A DNA stretch of 64,000 nt, taken from Thermoanaerobaculia bacterium. GTDB taxonomy: Bacteria > Acidobacteriota > Thermoanaerobaculia > Multivoradales > Multivoraceae. Both the position numbers and the translations under genes were made by a program. Numbering within the stretch: position 1 is the first letter of the stretch; every line of letters starts with the position of its first letter. The DNA lies in the NCBI GenBank assembly GCA_022822365.1, contig JAJEBV010000016.1, forward strand, positions 215,051-279,050, read 5' to 3'. The notes under the pieces are model-generated. The model ran no database searches, was not told where the DNA came from, and was given only the letters and a program-made list of their open reading frames with translations. Below, piece by piece: positions 16,140 through 25,623 of this stretch.

Positions 16140-17231
16140 TCACCAGCGCCGCGCATCGGGCTCGATCGCCTCGAGGTCGAAGCACTGGTAGCCGGCGGGG
16201 TGCCTCCAGAACCGCTCCCGGTAGGGATACATCCGTAGCGACGCCTGATCGGTGGGCGCATCGAGGCTGAACGTCGCGCAGAGTTCGTACGCCTTGTCCC
16301 CCGCAGCCCTGAAGGTGTACGGCTCCCGGCTTTCCGGGTCGACGATCGACGCGATGTTGATGTCCCGCTCGCCACTGAGGGATTCCAGGCCCGCGGGCAG
16401 GGAGCCGTTCCGCTCCCAGTAGATGTCGACGCCCCGGACGATGTCCCGCAGGTTTCCTACGCGTGCGACATCCAGCCCGCGCTCCCGCGCCTTCCCGGGC
16501 GAACCGACGGCAACCAGTCCCAGGACGACCGCCAGGAGGACTGCCACACCCGACACGCCTGCGAAGACGGTCGGCAGCTTCGGCGCCTGACCGCCTTCGG
16601 CCGCTTCCACGTCATCCTGGCGGAGATCCCAGAAGTAGTAGCCGAACACGCTGCCGGCAATCGCCGCCACGACGCCGACCTTCAGAAGAAACCGTACGGC
16701 CAGTTCACCGCCCAGGCCGAAGAACACCAGGGCGATCAGGTCGCCGGCCAGCACGCCCGCGGCGACGAACAGTGTCAGATACGTGAGCCACTTCCTGATC
16801 CGCGACGAGCGCAAGTCCGGATCGCTGCGCAGCGTGCGTCGCACCACCCGTTGAATCAGCAGGAACGCCGGGAAGGAAATGACGAGGTACGCCAGCCCCC
16901 AGCGCAGCATCTCGGCGGAAGCTGCCGCCGGAAGAGTGAACGCCACATCGGCGAAGGCCCGGTTGATCAGCACGAACATCACGTTGCCGAAGCTGATCGC
17001 CGCCGTGTACAACGCCGCGAAGAGGACCAGGTAGAGAAAGGCCTCCCGGGCGCCGAGATAGGGACGTGGCCGCGGGATCGGCGCCACGAAGTCCCGGTCC
17101 ACCCAGGCGCTGAGCGCCTTGTCGACGTCGGCCGGCCGCCAGCTCGCATCGGCCAGCGCCTCCCGGATCTCGTCGCGGCTGGCGCCCCGCGACAACGCTT
17201 CTCGTACGAACCGGCTCAGTTCCTCATTCAC
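16140..17231 (-). CDS. DUF5671-type membrane protein
   Basis: A 363-residue protein. Residues 1-50 look like a small helical domain (SRFVREALSRGASRDEIREA). Residues 60-260 hold about six membrane segments, starting AFLYLVLFAALYTAAISFGN, as I recall from DUF5671 proteins. The last 110 residues form a soluble domain with the GNLRDIVRGVDIYWERNGSLP segment. Function unknown. GGAGGAG precedes the ATG by 8 bases. The promoter and a palindromic operator can be placed just upstream, so the gene is probably repressor-controlled. Confidence 0.62.
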   Translation of the reverse strand: MNEELSRFVREALSRGASRDEIREALADASWRPADVDKALSAWVDRDFVAPIPRPRPYLGAREAFLYLVLFAALYTAAISFGNVMFVLINRAFADVAFTLPAAASAEMLRWGLAYLVISFPAFLLIQRVVRRTLRSDPDLRSSRIRKWLTYLTLFVAAGVLAGDLIALVFFGLGGELAVRFLLKVGVVAAIAGSVFGYYFWDLRQDDVEAAEGGQAPKLPTVFAGVSGVAVLLAVVLGLVAVGSPGKARERGLDVARVGNLRDIVRGVDIYWERNGSLPAGLESLSGERDINIASIVDPESREPYTFRAAGDKAYELCATFSLDAPTDQASLRMYPYRERFWRHPAGYQCFDLEAIEPDARRW

Positions 17232-17247
17232 GGTTTCTCCTCCGCGT

Positions 17248-17264
17248 TGTTGACGTTGTCAACA
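17248..17264. promoter_or_regulatory. Palindromic operator TGTTGAC-GTT-GTCAACA
   Basis: A perfect 7-bp inverted repeat around a 3-base spacer. It overlaps the -10 box of the promoter for the leftward membrane protein gene and would cover its transcription start. The regulator is not in the window. Confidence 0.5.
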
Positions 17265-17290
17265 TTACACTCGACCTCCCGAGACGTCAA
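17262..17290 (-). promoter_or_regulatory. Sigma-70-type promoter for the DUF5671 gene
   Basis: On the minus strand TTGACG (17290-17285) and TAATGT (17267-17262) are separated by 17 bases, optimal spacing. The start would fall about 25 bases upstream of the ATG, leaving room for the visible GGAGGAG site. Confidence 0.5.
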
Positions 17291-17300
17291 GCAACCGTTC

Positions 17301-17306
17301 TAGTAT
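17301..17306 (+). promoter_or_regulatory. TAGTAT -10-like element close to a start codon
   Basis: TAGTAT ends 8 bases before the ATG at 17315. No ribosome binding site intervenes, so a leaderless message is likely if this is the promoter. Confidence 0.35.
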
Positions 17307-17314
17307 CCCCGCCC

Positions 17315-18013
17315 ATGACCTCTCCAGCCGTCCTCGACGCTCTCCGGTCCCTCGACACCCCCACCGTCTGCAACGCCCTCGAGGTCGTGGCGCCCAAGCG
17401 ACGCGGCCACGGCTACACCGTGGACCCGCTGGTCTGCGCGAAGCCCGGGCTCCCGTCGATCGTCGGCTTCGCTCGAACCGCCCGCATCCGCGCACAGCAC
17501 CCGAACGCGGCCGATCCGAAGCAGGCGCGCCGCGCCTCCGTCGGCTACTACGAGTACCTGGCTTCGGGCGACGGCCCGACGATCACCGTGATCCAGGACC
17601 TCGACGACGGCGCCCGCGGCTACGGCGCCTTCTGGGGTGAAGTCAACTCCAACATCCACCGCGGCCTCGGCTGCCTCGGCGTGATCACGGACGGCAGCAT
17701 TCGCGACCTCGACGACGTCGCCGAGGGATTCCAGCTCCTCGCCGGCCGGATCGGACCGTCACATGCCTTCGTCCATGTCGTCGACTACGGCGGTCCGGTA
17801 ACCGTCGCCGGCATGGCCGTCTCGAACGGCGACCTGATCCACGCCGACCAGCACGGCGCGGTCGTCGTTCCGGCCGACGTTGCCGACCAGGTTGCAGCGG
17901 CGGCCGACCTGATCGCCCGCCGCGAACGGGTCATCATCGACGCCGCCAAACAGCCGGACTTCGACTTCGAGAAGCTGAGGGCCGCCTGGGGCGAGGCGGC
18001 GGAGATCCACTGA
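17315..18013 (+). CDS. RraA-like aldolase/decarboxylase family protein
   Basis: A 232-residue protein of the RraA/HMG aldolase fold. The diagnostic block GEVNSNIHRGLGCLGVITDG with SIRDLDDV contains the conserved Arg and Asp used for metal-pyruvate binding, and GDLIHADQHGAVVVP is the C-terminal signature. Relatives cleave 4-hydroxy-4-methyl-2-oxoglutarate or decarboxylate oxaloacetate; others are wrongly called demethylmenaquinone methyltransferases. The precise substrate is unknown. It is divergent from the DUF5671 gene and shares an 83-base intergenic region with its operator. Confidence 0.8.
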   Translation: MTSPAVLDALRSLDTPTVCNALEVVAPKRRGHGYTVDPLVCAKPGLPSIVGFARTARIRAQHPNAADPKQARRASVGYYEYLASGDGPTITVIQDLDDGARGYGAFWGEVNSNIHRGLGCLGVITDGSIRDLDDVAEGFQLLAGRIGPSHAFVHVVDYGGPVTVAGMAVSNGDLIHADQHGAVVVPADVADQVAAAADLIARRERVIIDAAKQPDFDFEKLRAAWGEAAEIH

Positions 18014-18031
18014 GTCGGCGGCGAGCGACGC

Positions 18032-19579
18032 TCAGGCCATCACGGGATCGATCGGCGTGACGATGCCGAGCGCGTCCTCGATCGCCTGGGCCGCCTCGAG
18101 GCAAAGACCCTCGCGGTAGCGGCCGCCGATCACTTCGACCACCTGCGGCAGGCCGTTGGCGACGCCGGTCGGCACGCAGACGGCCGGTAGGCCGAGCAGG
18201 TTGAGGGCGACTTCGAAGCGCATCTGGTCGAGCACGTCGCCGGGGTCTTGCAGGTCGTAGCCGATGACGAAGGGCGGCTGGGTCATGATCGGGCCGACCG
18301 TTACGGGAAAGTCCTCCTGGAACTCCTGCCACGCGCTGGCGACCGCGTGGCGCTGACCGTACGACGCCATGTACTCGACCGGCGATTCGACCGCGAAGAG
18401 GTCTAGGGCACGATTCAGGAAGTCGAAGGCGTCCGGTGACATGATCTCTTCCAGCGCGGAACGCGTGACGCTCAGTTCGTAGCCCAGCAGGACCTCCCAG
18501 GCGCGGCGGGCCTCGGCCACCATCGGCGGCTCGACCTCCTCCACCGCGTAGCCCGCGGCTTCGAGCGCCTCTCCCGCTGCGCGAACGCCGGCGGCAACGT
18601 CGGGGTGCGTCGTGCCGCCACTCGGCTCCGGGACCAGGGCGACCTTCACCGGTGTCGCTGGCGGTTCCAGATCCAGCGGCACCGGGACTGAAAGCGGATC
18701 GCTACGGTGGTACCTGCCGAGCAACTCGTAGGCGGTGCGCAAGTCGGCAACGCGGCGGGCCATCGGACCGTCGACCGCCATCAACTGGCCGGACATGCTG
18801 CCGCCGGTGGCACTCGCGATGCGGCCCAAAGTCGGCTTGAGCGACGCGATGCCGTTGCACTGGGCCGGGATGCGGAGTGAACCGCCGATGTCGTTCCCGA
18901 GCCCGAGGCAGCTCATGCCGCTCGCCAGTGCCGAGCCTTCCCCGCCGCTCGAACCGCCGACGTTGCGGTCCGCGGCCCAGGGATTTCTGGTCACGCCGTA
19001 GAGGAAGCTGTCCGTATGGACGCGCAAGCCGAGGTCGGGGAGGTTGGTCCGGGTCAGCACGATCGCCCCGGCTTCCTTGAGCCGGCTCACGATCAGCGCG
19101 TCCTCTTCGGCGTTCTCTTCCGCGAGCGACGGTACGCCGTTGGTGGTCGGCGTACCGGCGACGGCGATGTTGTCCTTGACCGAGATCGGCACACCGTGGA
19201 GCGGCCCGAGCTCGGCGCCCGCGGCAACAGCTTCGTCGGCGGCACTGGCGGCCGCGCGGGCCTCGTCAGCCAGCACGCGCACGACCGCGTTGAGGTGACC
19301 GTTCACCGCATCGACGCGCGCGAGATGGGACTCGACGACCTCGAGACTCGAAACCTCCCCCCCGCGGATCGCAGCCGCCAGCTCGCCGGCGCTGGCGCGC
19401 CAGAGGTCGTCGGGCATCGGACCGGCGGCAACATCGGCGGCACTATCCGCGGCGGTTGTCGCATCGCCGCTGCAGCCTGCCAGCAGTCCGGCCGCGCCCG
19501 CGAGGGAAAGGGCGTGAATGACCTGGCGCCGTGAGACGCCGGCAATCTCCTGGGCTTCGGGTCCGTGCGTCGTCGTCAT
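18032..19579 (-). CDS. Tat-exported amidase (amidase signature family) lipoprotein
   Basis: A 515-residue amidase. The catalytic triad Ser-cisSer-Lys can be placed at Lys135 (SVKDN), Ser211 (GGSSGG) and Ser234 (DIGGSLR). The N terminus carries a Tat-like SRRQVIHALSLAG motif followed by an LLAGCSG lipobox, so it is probably exported folded and lipid-anchored. It should hydrolyse an amide; GatA function is unlikely because it is exported and lacks GatB/C neighbours. It is the last gene of the leftward envelope cluster, 93 bases after PhoD. Confidence 0.85.
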   Translation of the reverse strand: MTTTHGPEAQEIAGVSRRQVIHALSLAGAAGLLAGCSGDATTAADSAADVAAGPMPDDLWRASAGELAAAIRGGEVSSLEVVESHLARVDAVNGHLNAVVRVLADEARAAASAADEAVAAGAELGPLHGVPISVKDNIAVAGTPTTNGVPSLAEENAEEDALIVSRLKEAGAIVLTRTNLPDLGLRVHTDSFLYGVTRNPWAADRNVGGSSGGEGSALASGMSCLGLGNDIGGSLRIPAQCNGIASLKPTLGRIASATGGSMSGQLMAVDGPMARRVADLRTAYELLGRYHRSDPLSVPVPLDLEPPATPVKVALVPEPSGGTTHPDVAAGVRAAGEALEAAGYAVEEVEPPMVAEARRAWEVLLGYELSVTRSALEEIMSPDAFDFLNRALDLFAVESPVEYMASYGQRHAVASAWQEFQEDFPVTVGPIMTQPPFVIGYDLQDPGDVLDQMRFEVALNLLGLPAVCVPTGVANGLPQVVEVIGGRYREGLCLEAAQAIEDALGIVTPIDPVMA

Positions 19580-19632
19580 GGTCGCGTCTCCTTCATGTAC
19601 ATCGAACGCCTGCCGGAGCGGCGCTTCGCGCC

Positions 19633-19661
19633 GGATGCCGGCGAGGGCGCCAGCGCACCCA
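19633..19661 (-). repeat. Dispersed hairpin repeat, copy 4 (subtype 2)
   Basis: Minus-strand TGGGTGCGCTGGCGCCCTCG, continuing CCGGCATCC. It lies between the PhoD and amidase genes. The stem has one non-Watson-Crick position. Confidence 0.55.
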
Positions 19662-19672
19662 GTCCTGCGGCG

Positions 19673-20737
19673 CTAGCGACTGCTGTGCAGGTCATCCAGA
19701 TTGAGCGTCTCCGCGAGCACCGTCTCACCGTCCATCCCGCGCGCTTCCAGCGACACCGAGCGGGAAGTCCAGTCGATTGCGATGGCGCCATAGTTCTCGG
19801 GCCTGTACGTCGGGCCGAGCCGGTACGGCCCCGCCTCTTCCTCACTGGTGAAAGCCGAGTTCAGCGAACTCGCCGTGAGCTCCAGGAGCGGGTAGGCCAG
19901 AGCATCGTCGTGGCGATAGATGCCGGCGCGGTGCCGGTCACCCGAGATGATCACCACGCCGTTGGCGCCGGTCTCCCGAAGCAGGCCATAGAGCCGATCG
20001 CGCTCGGCCGGGAGATGCCGCCACGCCTCGTAGCCGTGACCGTCGGCGATCACCTGGATCGACGACGCAAGGATCCGCAGGTCCGCCTCCTCCTCCAGCA
20101 CGCCGCGAAGCCAGTTCCACTGCTCCTCGCCGAGCATGGTCTTCGCGGGATCCGGATCCGGCATGTAGCGCTCCTTGCCCGGCGCGCCGCGTTCGTCGGT
20201 CGGCAGCAGAGGGGATCGGAAGTACCGCGTGTCGAGCAGGATGAGCTGAACCCGCTGTCCCGGCGGGCCGTAAGTCACGGCGTCGTACACGCCCGGCCGG
20301 GAAGCGCGCTCGGAGTCCGGCGGCACGTCCCAGAAGTCCTCGAAGATGCGCTGCGCCTCTTCGCGTCCGAAGAAATCGGCGCCGGCGTCGTTCAGGCCGT
20401 AGTCGTGGTCGTCCCAGGTGGCGACGAGAGGCACCTCGGCGCGCAAGCGGGAGAAGCCGTCGGCGGCCGCCTGCATCGCGTAGGCGTCGCGCAGTTCGCG
20501 AAGGTCCTCGGACTCGACGTCGCCGTAGACGTTGTCGCCGAGGAAGACGAAGAGGTCCAGGTCGTCGTCGAGGATCGCGTCGAAGATCGGCTGCGGCAGG
20601 TCCTGCCTCAGGCAGGAACCGACGCCGATCAGCTCCAGAGCCGGTTCGGCCGCCGCGACATCGGTTTCCGCGGCCGGTTCGCCGCAGGCCAGAGCCAGCA
20701 GCGCAACCGCCAGCAACGCTTCAGTTCGCAGCTTCAC
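19673..20737 (-). CDS. PhoD-like alkaline phosphatase/phosphodiesterase
   Basis: A 354-residue lipoprotein (LLALACGEP lipobox) of the PhoD metallophosphatase family. Metal ligands are visible in FLGDNVYGD, ATWDDHDYG and ISGDRHRAG. It should hydrolyse phosphate mono- or diesters outside the inner membrane. The GTG at 20737 follows GAGAGG and starts the signal peptide directly. It overlaps the stop of the upstream secreted-protein gene by 17 bases, indicating coupling within the TonB receptor cluster. Confidence 0.82.
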   Translation of the reverse strand: MKLRTEALLAVALLALACGEPAAETDVAAAEPALELIGVGSCLRQDLPQPIFDAILDDDLDLFVFLGDNVYGDVESEDLRELRDAYAMQAAADGFSRLRAEVPLVATWDDHDYGLNDAGADFFGREEAQRIFEDFWDVPPDSERASRPGVYDAVTYGPPGQRVQLILLDTRYFRSPLLPTDERGAPGKERYMPDPDPAKTMLGEEQWNWLRGVLEEEADLRILASSIQVIADGHGYEAWRHLPAERDRLYGLLRETGANGVVIISGDRHRAGIYRHDDALAYPLLELTASSLNSAFTSEEEAGPYRLGPTYRPENYGAIAIDWTSRSVSLEARGMDGETVLAETLNLDDLHSSR

Positions 20738-21701
20738 GGCACACCCTCTCGATCGAAAACCCGGACGGATCGGGCAGCTTTCCGGCGACGACCATCTCAT
20801 CGATCAACCTCTCCGTTTCGGTGACCCGGTCCCTTTCCCGATAGGCCTGGCGCATCGCCTTCACCTGCGGGTGCTCGAGCATCGAACAGTATCCCAGCAT
20901 CCGCTGCTTCACTTTCTCCCACTTCCGCCGCACGTAGATGTTCGGCTGGTAGGACTCGTCCCATTCGGGCGTCACGTAGGCCCGCAGATCGAACGGCCTG
21001 CGGAGACGCCACACCCCCGCGTCGTAGACGATGTTGGGATCGTCGCCGGCGCAGAGGTGCTCGTAGAACCACATCCCCTCGTAGTTCGCCTCGAGGTCGG
21101 CCAGGGAGAGAACGCCCGAGACGGCCCTGCCGAGAATCGTGATCTCATGCTGGAGGCCGCGGCGAACCGCCCGATCCTCCGCTTCGGCGGGCGTCGCGCC
21201 CCGCAGACTCGCCTTGCGATACCAGCGGTGGTAGTACCAGGCGGTTCCCAGGAGGTGGGTCAGCTTGTCGGTGCCGAGCCGTACGCCGTTGACCTCCACA
21301 GTCGGACTCGGTGGCATCCAGCGGCCGGTGTCGAACAGCGGAGACGTCCCGCCGTAGAGGTACCTCCGCTCGAACTCCCGCATCTCCTCGGGCCCGGACG
21401 GCGACCGGCTGACGAGCGGCGAGTTCACCGACCAGGTCTCGAAGCCGTCGAAGAAGAGCATGCGGTGACGCTTGAAGAAGCGGAACCGCACGTTCTGGCA
21501 GCGGCGCTCCCTGCCGTCCCGGTTCAGTTCGGCGACCAGACGCTCGAGTTCCAGATTGACCCGGGCGTTCAGCACCTCGGTCATGTCGTCGAGGTGACGG
21601 CCCCAGGCGAAGAACTGATCCGTCTCGAGGCCCTGAGCGGCGCCGGCGCCGCCGAGTCCGAGAAACAGCGCCGCGGCGGCCAGTCTGAAACGCAGGGACA
21701 C
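20721..21701 (-). CDS. Secreted protein, unknown function
   Basis: A 326-residue protein with a signal peptide (LAAAALFLGLGGAGAAQG). The mature part is rich in aromatic and charged residues, with a GTDKLTHLLGTAWYYHRWYRK segment in the middle that resembles the DKxxHF pattern of several uncharacterised bacterial proteins. Predicted function: none I can defend. It sits between an outer-membrane protein gene (20 bases upstream) and PhoD (overlapping), so its role is probably in the envelope. Confidence 0.6.
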   Translation of the reverse strand: MSLRFRLAAAALFLGLGGAGAAQGLETDQFFAWGRHLDDMTEVLNARVNLELERLVAELNRDGRERRCQNVRFRFFKRHRMLFFDGFETWSVNSPLVSRSPSGPEEMREFERRYLYGGTSPLFDTGRWMPPSPTVEVNGVRLGTDKLTHLLGTAWYYHRWYRKASLRGATPAEAEDRAVRRGLQHEITILGRAVSGVLSLADLEANYEGMWFYEHLCAGDDPNIVYDAGVWRLRRPFDLRAYVTPEWDESYQPNIYVRRKWEKVKQRMLGYCSMLEHPQVKAMRQAYRERDRVTETERLIDEMVVAGKLPDPSGFSIERVCREAAN

Positions 21702-21721
21702 CGGTCAGGCCGCTCCCGGCA

Positions 21722-22315
21722 TCAGAAGCCCCAGCCGATGCCGGCCGTGTACACGTAGCGATCGGCGCCTTCGTGGGCGGAGCTCACCCGCCGCAGCACG
21801 CCCACATTGAAGCTGATGCGAGGCAGCGCGAACTGCCCCTCGAAACCGGCCAGCGTCTGCCGCGCCGGATCGAGCTCGGAGTCTCCCCACGTGCGGACCA
21901 GAACGGCGCGGGCGCTCCAGCCGACGTAGACGTTGTTCAGGAAGGCGGAACGGGGCTTGTTCGCGGCGATCACCCGGGCGTAGCCGACGCCGAGCTGCCC
22001 TCCCGCCGAACCCGGCTCGACCTGCGCGACGAAGCCGCGGTACTCGCAGAAGGTGGCGCAGTCGTGGCTGGCGGGCATCCGCGCCAGGATGGCGCCGCCG
22101 CCCGCCGAGAACTCGAGAGGAATCGAGTACCGGACCCGCGCGATGCCGAGCCAGCGAAGCGAGGTCTCGTCGACGTCGGCTCGCACCCGGTCAGTCAGTG
22201 GCCGGGGGTCTTCCGACGCCCGGTTCCGCGGCTCCTGCCCAACCAGCGACCCCGCCCAGAGCCCACAGAGCACAGCTCCCGCGGCGATGTGCAACCAGCG
22301 GGCCCGGGAGAGCAC
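21722..22315 (-). CDS. Predicted outer-membrane beta-barrel protein
   Basis: A 197-residue protein with a signal peptide ending near SLVGQEP. The rest alternates polar and hydrophobic residues in short strands and ends in YVYTAGIGWGF, a C-terminal aromatic residue typical of outer-membrane proteins. It starts at a GTG 22 bases after the TonB receptor stop. It may be a small barrel serving the same uptake system. No family recognised. Confidence 0.58.
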   Translation of the reverse strand: MLSRARWLHIAAGAVLCGLWAGSLVGQEPRNRASEDPRPLTDRVRADVDETSLRWLGIARVRYSIPLEFSAGGGAILARMPASHDCATFCEYRGFVAQVEPGSAGGQLGVGYARVIAANKPRSAFLNNVYVGWSARAVLVRTWGDSELDPARQTLAGFEGQFALPRISFNVGVLRRVSSAHEGADRYVYTAGIGWGF

Positions 22316-22337
22316 CGAAAGGCCCGAGGCCTGACCG

Positions 22338-25300
22338 CTACTGGCCGCCGCCGAAGCGGTAGGTCATCAACGCCTTCAAGCGCCGGCCCTTCGGGTTCGC
22401 GGTCAAGGGGTCGAAGGACTGCTCGAAGAAGACGAGCGGCGGATCCTCGTCGGTCAGGTTGATCGCCGACAGGGCGAGATCGAAGCCGAGCCGCGGGAAA
22501 CGCCACAGGAACGTCAGGTCGAACGTGAGCCACTCGTCGATCGGCAACAGTTCGGGCGGCGTCCAGGCCACGTTGCTGTCCTCGTAGGACGAGATGTGGT
22601 TGGCCCAGGCGATCAGGCTGTAGTCGCCCCAGCGGTAGCCGAGCGAGGCCCGTGTCTTCATCTCCGGAAGCGGCGGCGCGATCGGCGTGTCGCGATTCAG
22701 GAGGCCTACGACGTCCTGCCGCTCGCGATAGACGACGCCGTCCCGCTCGAGCTGCTTCAGTTCGTAGCTCTGCGTGTACGTGCTGTCCAGGCTGAAGGAC
22801 ACCTCGCCCCTGCCCGCTTCGACGAGGCCCTGCAGGTGGAAGTCGAAGCCCGAGGTCTTGATGCCGGGCCAGTTGATCAGGTCGATCCGCACCCGCTCGA
22901 TGTCGCCCGGAGAGCAGGACCCGTCCGCCAACCCGCCAGGGCAGACGACGCGGCCGCTGACGGCATCGAGGGCCGCCCGGTTGCCGCCGTAGCCTTCGGC
23001 GTAGAGCCGCACGACCTCCTGCTGCGGCAGCGGGGCGATCACGTCGTCGAAGTCGTAGGTCCAGTAGTCCAGCGTCATGTCGATTCCGGGCGAGGCGAAG
23101 AGCACGAAGCCCAGGTTGTAGGTGAACGCCTGCTCGGGCAGCAGCGCCCGGTTCCCGAACGCGTCCACCGCCTTGTAGACGCCGACCGTGTTCAGATACT
23201 CCAGGCTGGTGCGAACCTCCTCGTTGAGATCGTCGACGGAGGGCGCCCGGAACGTGGTCTGGACCGAGGTGCGGAAGGAGAACACGTGGCCCTCGCCGGA
23301 GGAAAGCGTCCACCGGCCCGAGAACTTCGGATCGAAGCTGTCGACCTCCTCGTGGACTTCGTAGTTGGCCGCGAACTGCATGTCCCCGCCCAGCGCGTTG
23401 ACGGACAGCTCGCCGAACGCCCGGTGAACCCCCTGGGAGTCGCCGTACGGGTAGTAGCCGGAGGTGAAGGTGAAGGCGCCGGCGCGGGCACCCGTCTGGC
23501 GGCCGGTGGCGGGATCCACGCACGAACGGTCGCCGGGGACGACGCACGGGTTCAGCGCGTAGTTGCCGACGTCGTTCGGAATCGCGCTCACGTCCAGGTG
23601 CCGGTACTGGTAGCCGAACGCGTAGTCGAGCCGTTGCGGCACCCAGTTGCCCGAGAGCGTGGCTTCGGCCACCACGAGCTCGGCTTCGTTCTCGACGTTC
23701 ACCTGGTCGTTGATCCAGCCGATCAGCTCCGCGCTGTTCTCCAGGCCGGCCCGGTACGTCGGGTTCGGACTGTCTTCCCAGGGCGCCCCGGGCTGAGCCG
23801 AGAACTCGATGCCGTTGCCGAACGGGTTGTAGAACATGCAGTTGCCCGTGCCCGGCTGGGCGTCGCCCGTGTCTCCCAGCCGCATCCCCGAGGGGCTCGT
23901 GTCGTCGGCCACGACGCCGACGCCGCAGTTCGGCCCGCCGTAGCCGCGAAACGCCAGAAACTTGCGGTAGGCGTACTCCGACGGATGGTTCATGTTGCCG
24001 CTCGCCTTCGAGTAGCTCACGCCGAGGTCCAGGTTGGCCGCCTTGCCGCCAACGGTCAGGTCGCGGTCGATCGAAGCCCCGAGGCGGGACGTGTCCGTTC
24101 CCCGCCGCAGGCCGCGTCCAGGGCCGGCGTTGCCGACGAGCCTGCCGTAGAAGTACCAGTCGTCCTCCAGGCACGCCTGCTCGGAATCGAAGCCGGCCGT
24201 CGCGAAGTCCGCGCCGCAGAGCTCCTGGCGCCCCGGGTTGATCGAGGGCACTACCTGAAGACCGTCCAGCAGCGACACCGGCGGAAAGGACGGCGTCGTC
24301 ACGTAGTTCGGGATCGTGGACTCCGAGAACAGGGCCTCCACGTGGTAGGTCGTGCGGTCCGAGAGCGGCCCGTTCAGTTCCGCGAAGAAGCGGTTCGTCT
24401 CCGTCGCCTCGATCAGGCTGTCCCACGGCTGATAACGGAACGCGCAGGTCCAGCCGCGGTCGTAACCGCCGACGCCGTTACAGGCGGGATCGACGAAGTA
24501 GTCCGTGCCGGCCGCGCCGTTGCGGGCCCTGGCCAGCTCCTCGACGAACGCCGAGGACGTCTCGCCGCCGGTGAGGTTCGGCCGCAGGAAGATGCCGGGA
24601 TTGCCCGTGTTCGACCAGCCCCAGAACCAGCCGGTGGAGCGATCCATCAGCGTGTACGGCCGCTCCCTCGCGCCCAGATGCGAACGCTCCGCGCGCTCGA
24701 GCGAAAAGACGAGGTGGTGGTCAGAACCGCCCAGCTTGCCGCCCCAGATCGCCCCCGCCGTCGAGTCGCCGGCGCCGTCCATCGCCTCGTGCGAGAGGCT
24801 GACCTCGAAACCGGTGAACTCGTCCCTGGTCACGAAGTTCGCGACTCCGGCCACGGCGTCCGAGCCGTAGATGGCCGCCGCGCCCTCCTTCAGCACCTCG
24901 ATGCGGTCGATCGCAAGCGACGGAAAGGCGCTGATGTCGACGAAGCGGCCGCCGAAGAGCCGCGCCGGCAAGGGCGCCTGGCGCTTGCCGTTCAGCAACA
25001 CGAGGGTCCGTGACGCCCCAAGGCCGCGGAGATTCACGTTGGCGACGGTCTCCGGCACCGCCGCCCCCTGATCGTTGTACCAACTGTTCGCTTCGCCGAT
25101 CACTCCCGACGACGCCGTCAGGCTCTTCATCAGGTCGTAGACCTGAAGCGAACCCTGCTCCTTCTGCATCTCCCGGTCCAGCACCTCGACGGCGAAGGGC
25201 AGGTCGACCGCCGGCTCCTCGATCGCCGAGCCGGTGACGATGACCACGTCGTCGGCATCGAACTCGAGGACGCCCTCGTCGTCGTCGCCCTCGTCTTCCT

Positions 25301-25424
25301 GGGAGACAACGGGAGCGTCGCCCGGCTCGCCCGGCGGCGCCGTCGGCGCTTCCTCGGCGAGGCCCGCCGCCAGGGCGGCGAACGCCAGGAACACGGTGAG
25401 GATCGGGAGTCTGGGGGCTTTCAT
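22338..25424 (-). CDS. TonB-dependent outer-membrane receptor
   Basis: A 1028-residue receptor. Signal peptide 1-24, an acidic linker, a TonB-box-like DDVVIVTGS at about 52-60, a plug domain (DLPFAVEVLDREMQKEQGS, NVNLRGLGASRTLVLLNGK, IEVLKEGAAAIYGSDAVAG) and a long barrel ending in an LMTYRFGGGQ tail. It should import a large nutrient with TonB-ExbBD energy. The plug layout (many GSDAVAG-type residues and large loops) resembles receptors for sugars or peptides more than siderophores, but the substrate is unknown. AGAGGA precedes the ATG by about 8 bases. First gene of the leftward cluster with the OMP, secreted protein, PhoD and amidase. Confidence 0.9.
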   Translation of the reverse strand: MKAPRLPILTVFLAFAALAAGLAEEAPTAPPGEPGDAPVVSQEDEGDDDEGVLEFDADDVVIVTGSAIEEPAVDLPFAVEVLDREMQKEQGSLQVYDLMKSLTASSGVIGEANSWYNDQGAAVPETVANVNLRGLGASRTLVLLNGKRQAPLPARLFGGRFVDISAFPSLAIDRIEVLKEGAAAIYGSDAVAGVANFVTRDEFTGFEVSLSHEAMDGAGDSTAGAIWGGKLGGSDHHLVFSLERAERSHLGARERPYTLMDRSTGWFWGWSNTGNPGIFLRPNLTGGETSSAFVEELARARNGAAGTDYFVDPACNGVGGYDRGWTCAFRYQPWDSLIEATETNRFFAELNGPLSDRTTYHVEALFSESTIPNYVTTPSFPPVSLLDGLQVVPSINPGRQELCGADFATAGFDSEQACLEDDWYFYGRLVGNAGPGRGLRRGTDTSRLGASIDRDLTVGGKAANLDLGVSYSKASGNMNHPSEYAYRKFLAFRGYGGPNCGVGVVADDTSPSGMRLGDTGDAQPGTGNCMFYNPFGNGIEFSAQPGAPWEDSPNPTYRAGLENSAELIGWINDQVNVENEAELVVAEATLSGNWVPQRLDYAFGYQYRHLDVSAIPNDVGNYALNPCVVPGDRSCVDPATGRQTGARAGAFTFTSGYYPYGDSQGVHRAFGELSVNALGGDMQFAANYEVHEEVDSFDPKFSGRWTLSSGEGHVFSFRTSVQTTFRAPSVDDLNEEVRTSLEYLNTVGVYKAVDAFGNRALLPEQAFTYNLGFVLFASPGIDMTLDYWTYDFDDVIAPLPQQEVVRLYAEGYGGNRAALDAVSGRVVCPGGLADGSCSPGDIERVRIDLINWPGIKTSGFDFHLQGLVEAGRGEVSFSLDSTYTQSYELKQLERDGVVYRERQDVVGLLNRDTPIAPPLPEMKTRASLGYRWGDYSLIAWANHISSYEDSNVAWTPPELLPIDEWLTFDLTFLWRFPRLGFDLALSAINLTDEDPPLVFFEQSFDPLTANPKGRRLKALMTYRFGGGQ

Positions 25425-25623
25425 CGTGGGTCCTCTTTCTCCAGATTGAACCGACTCGCCGAGCCGGCAACCTGAGACTGTCTCAGACGAGGCTACCGCC
25501 GGTACCCGACGAACGGCAACTCTTGACTCTCTTGAAGGTTACACCATCGCTCGCCGATTCCGCCCTGGCCGCGGGACGAGGCCGACGCGGCCTGGACTAA
25601 GATCGTCCCCACAGGAGGTGCCG

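Noticed and set aside
22596..25013. An 805-codon open frame opposite the first TonB receptor
   Set aside because: Antisense shadow without motifs or start signals.
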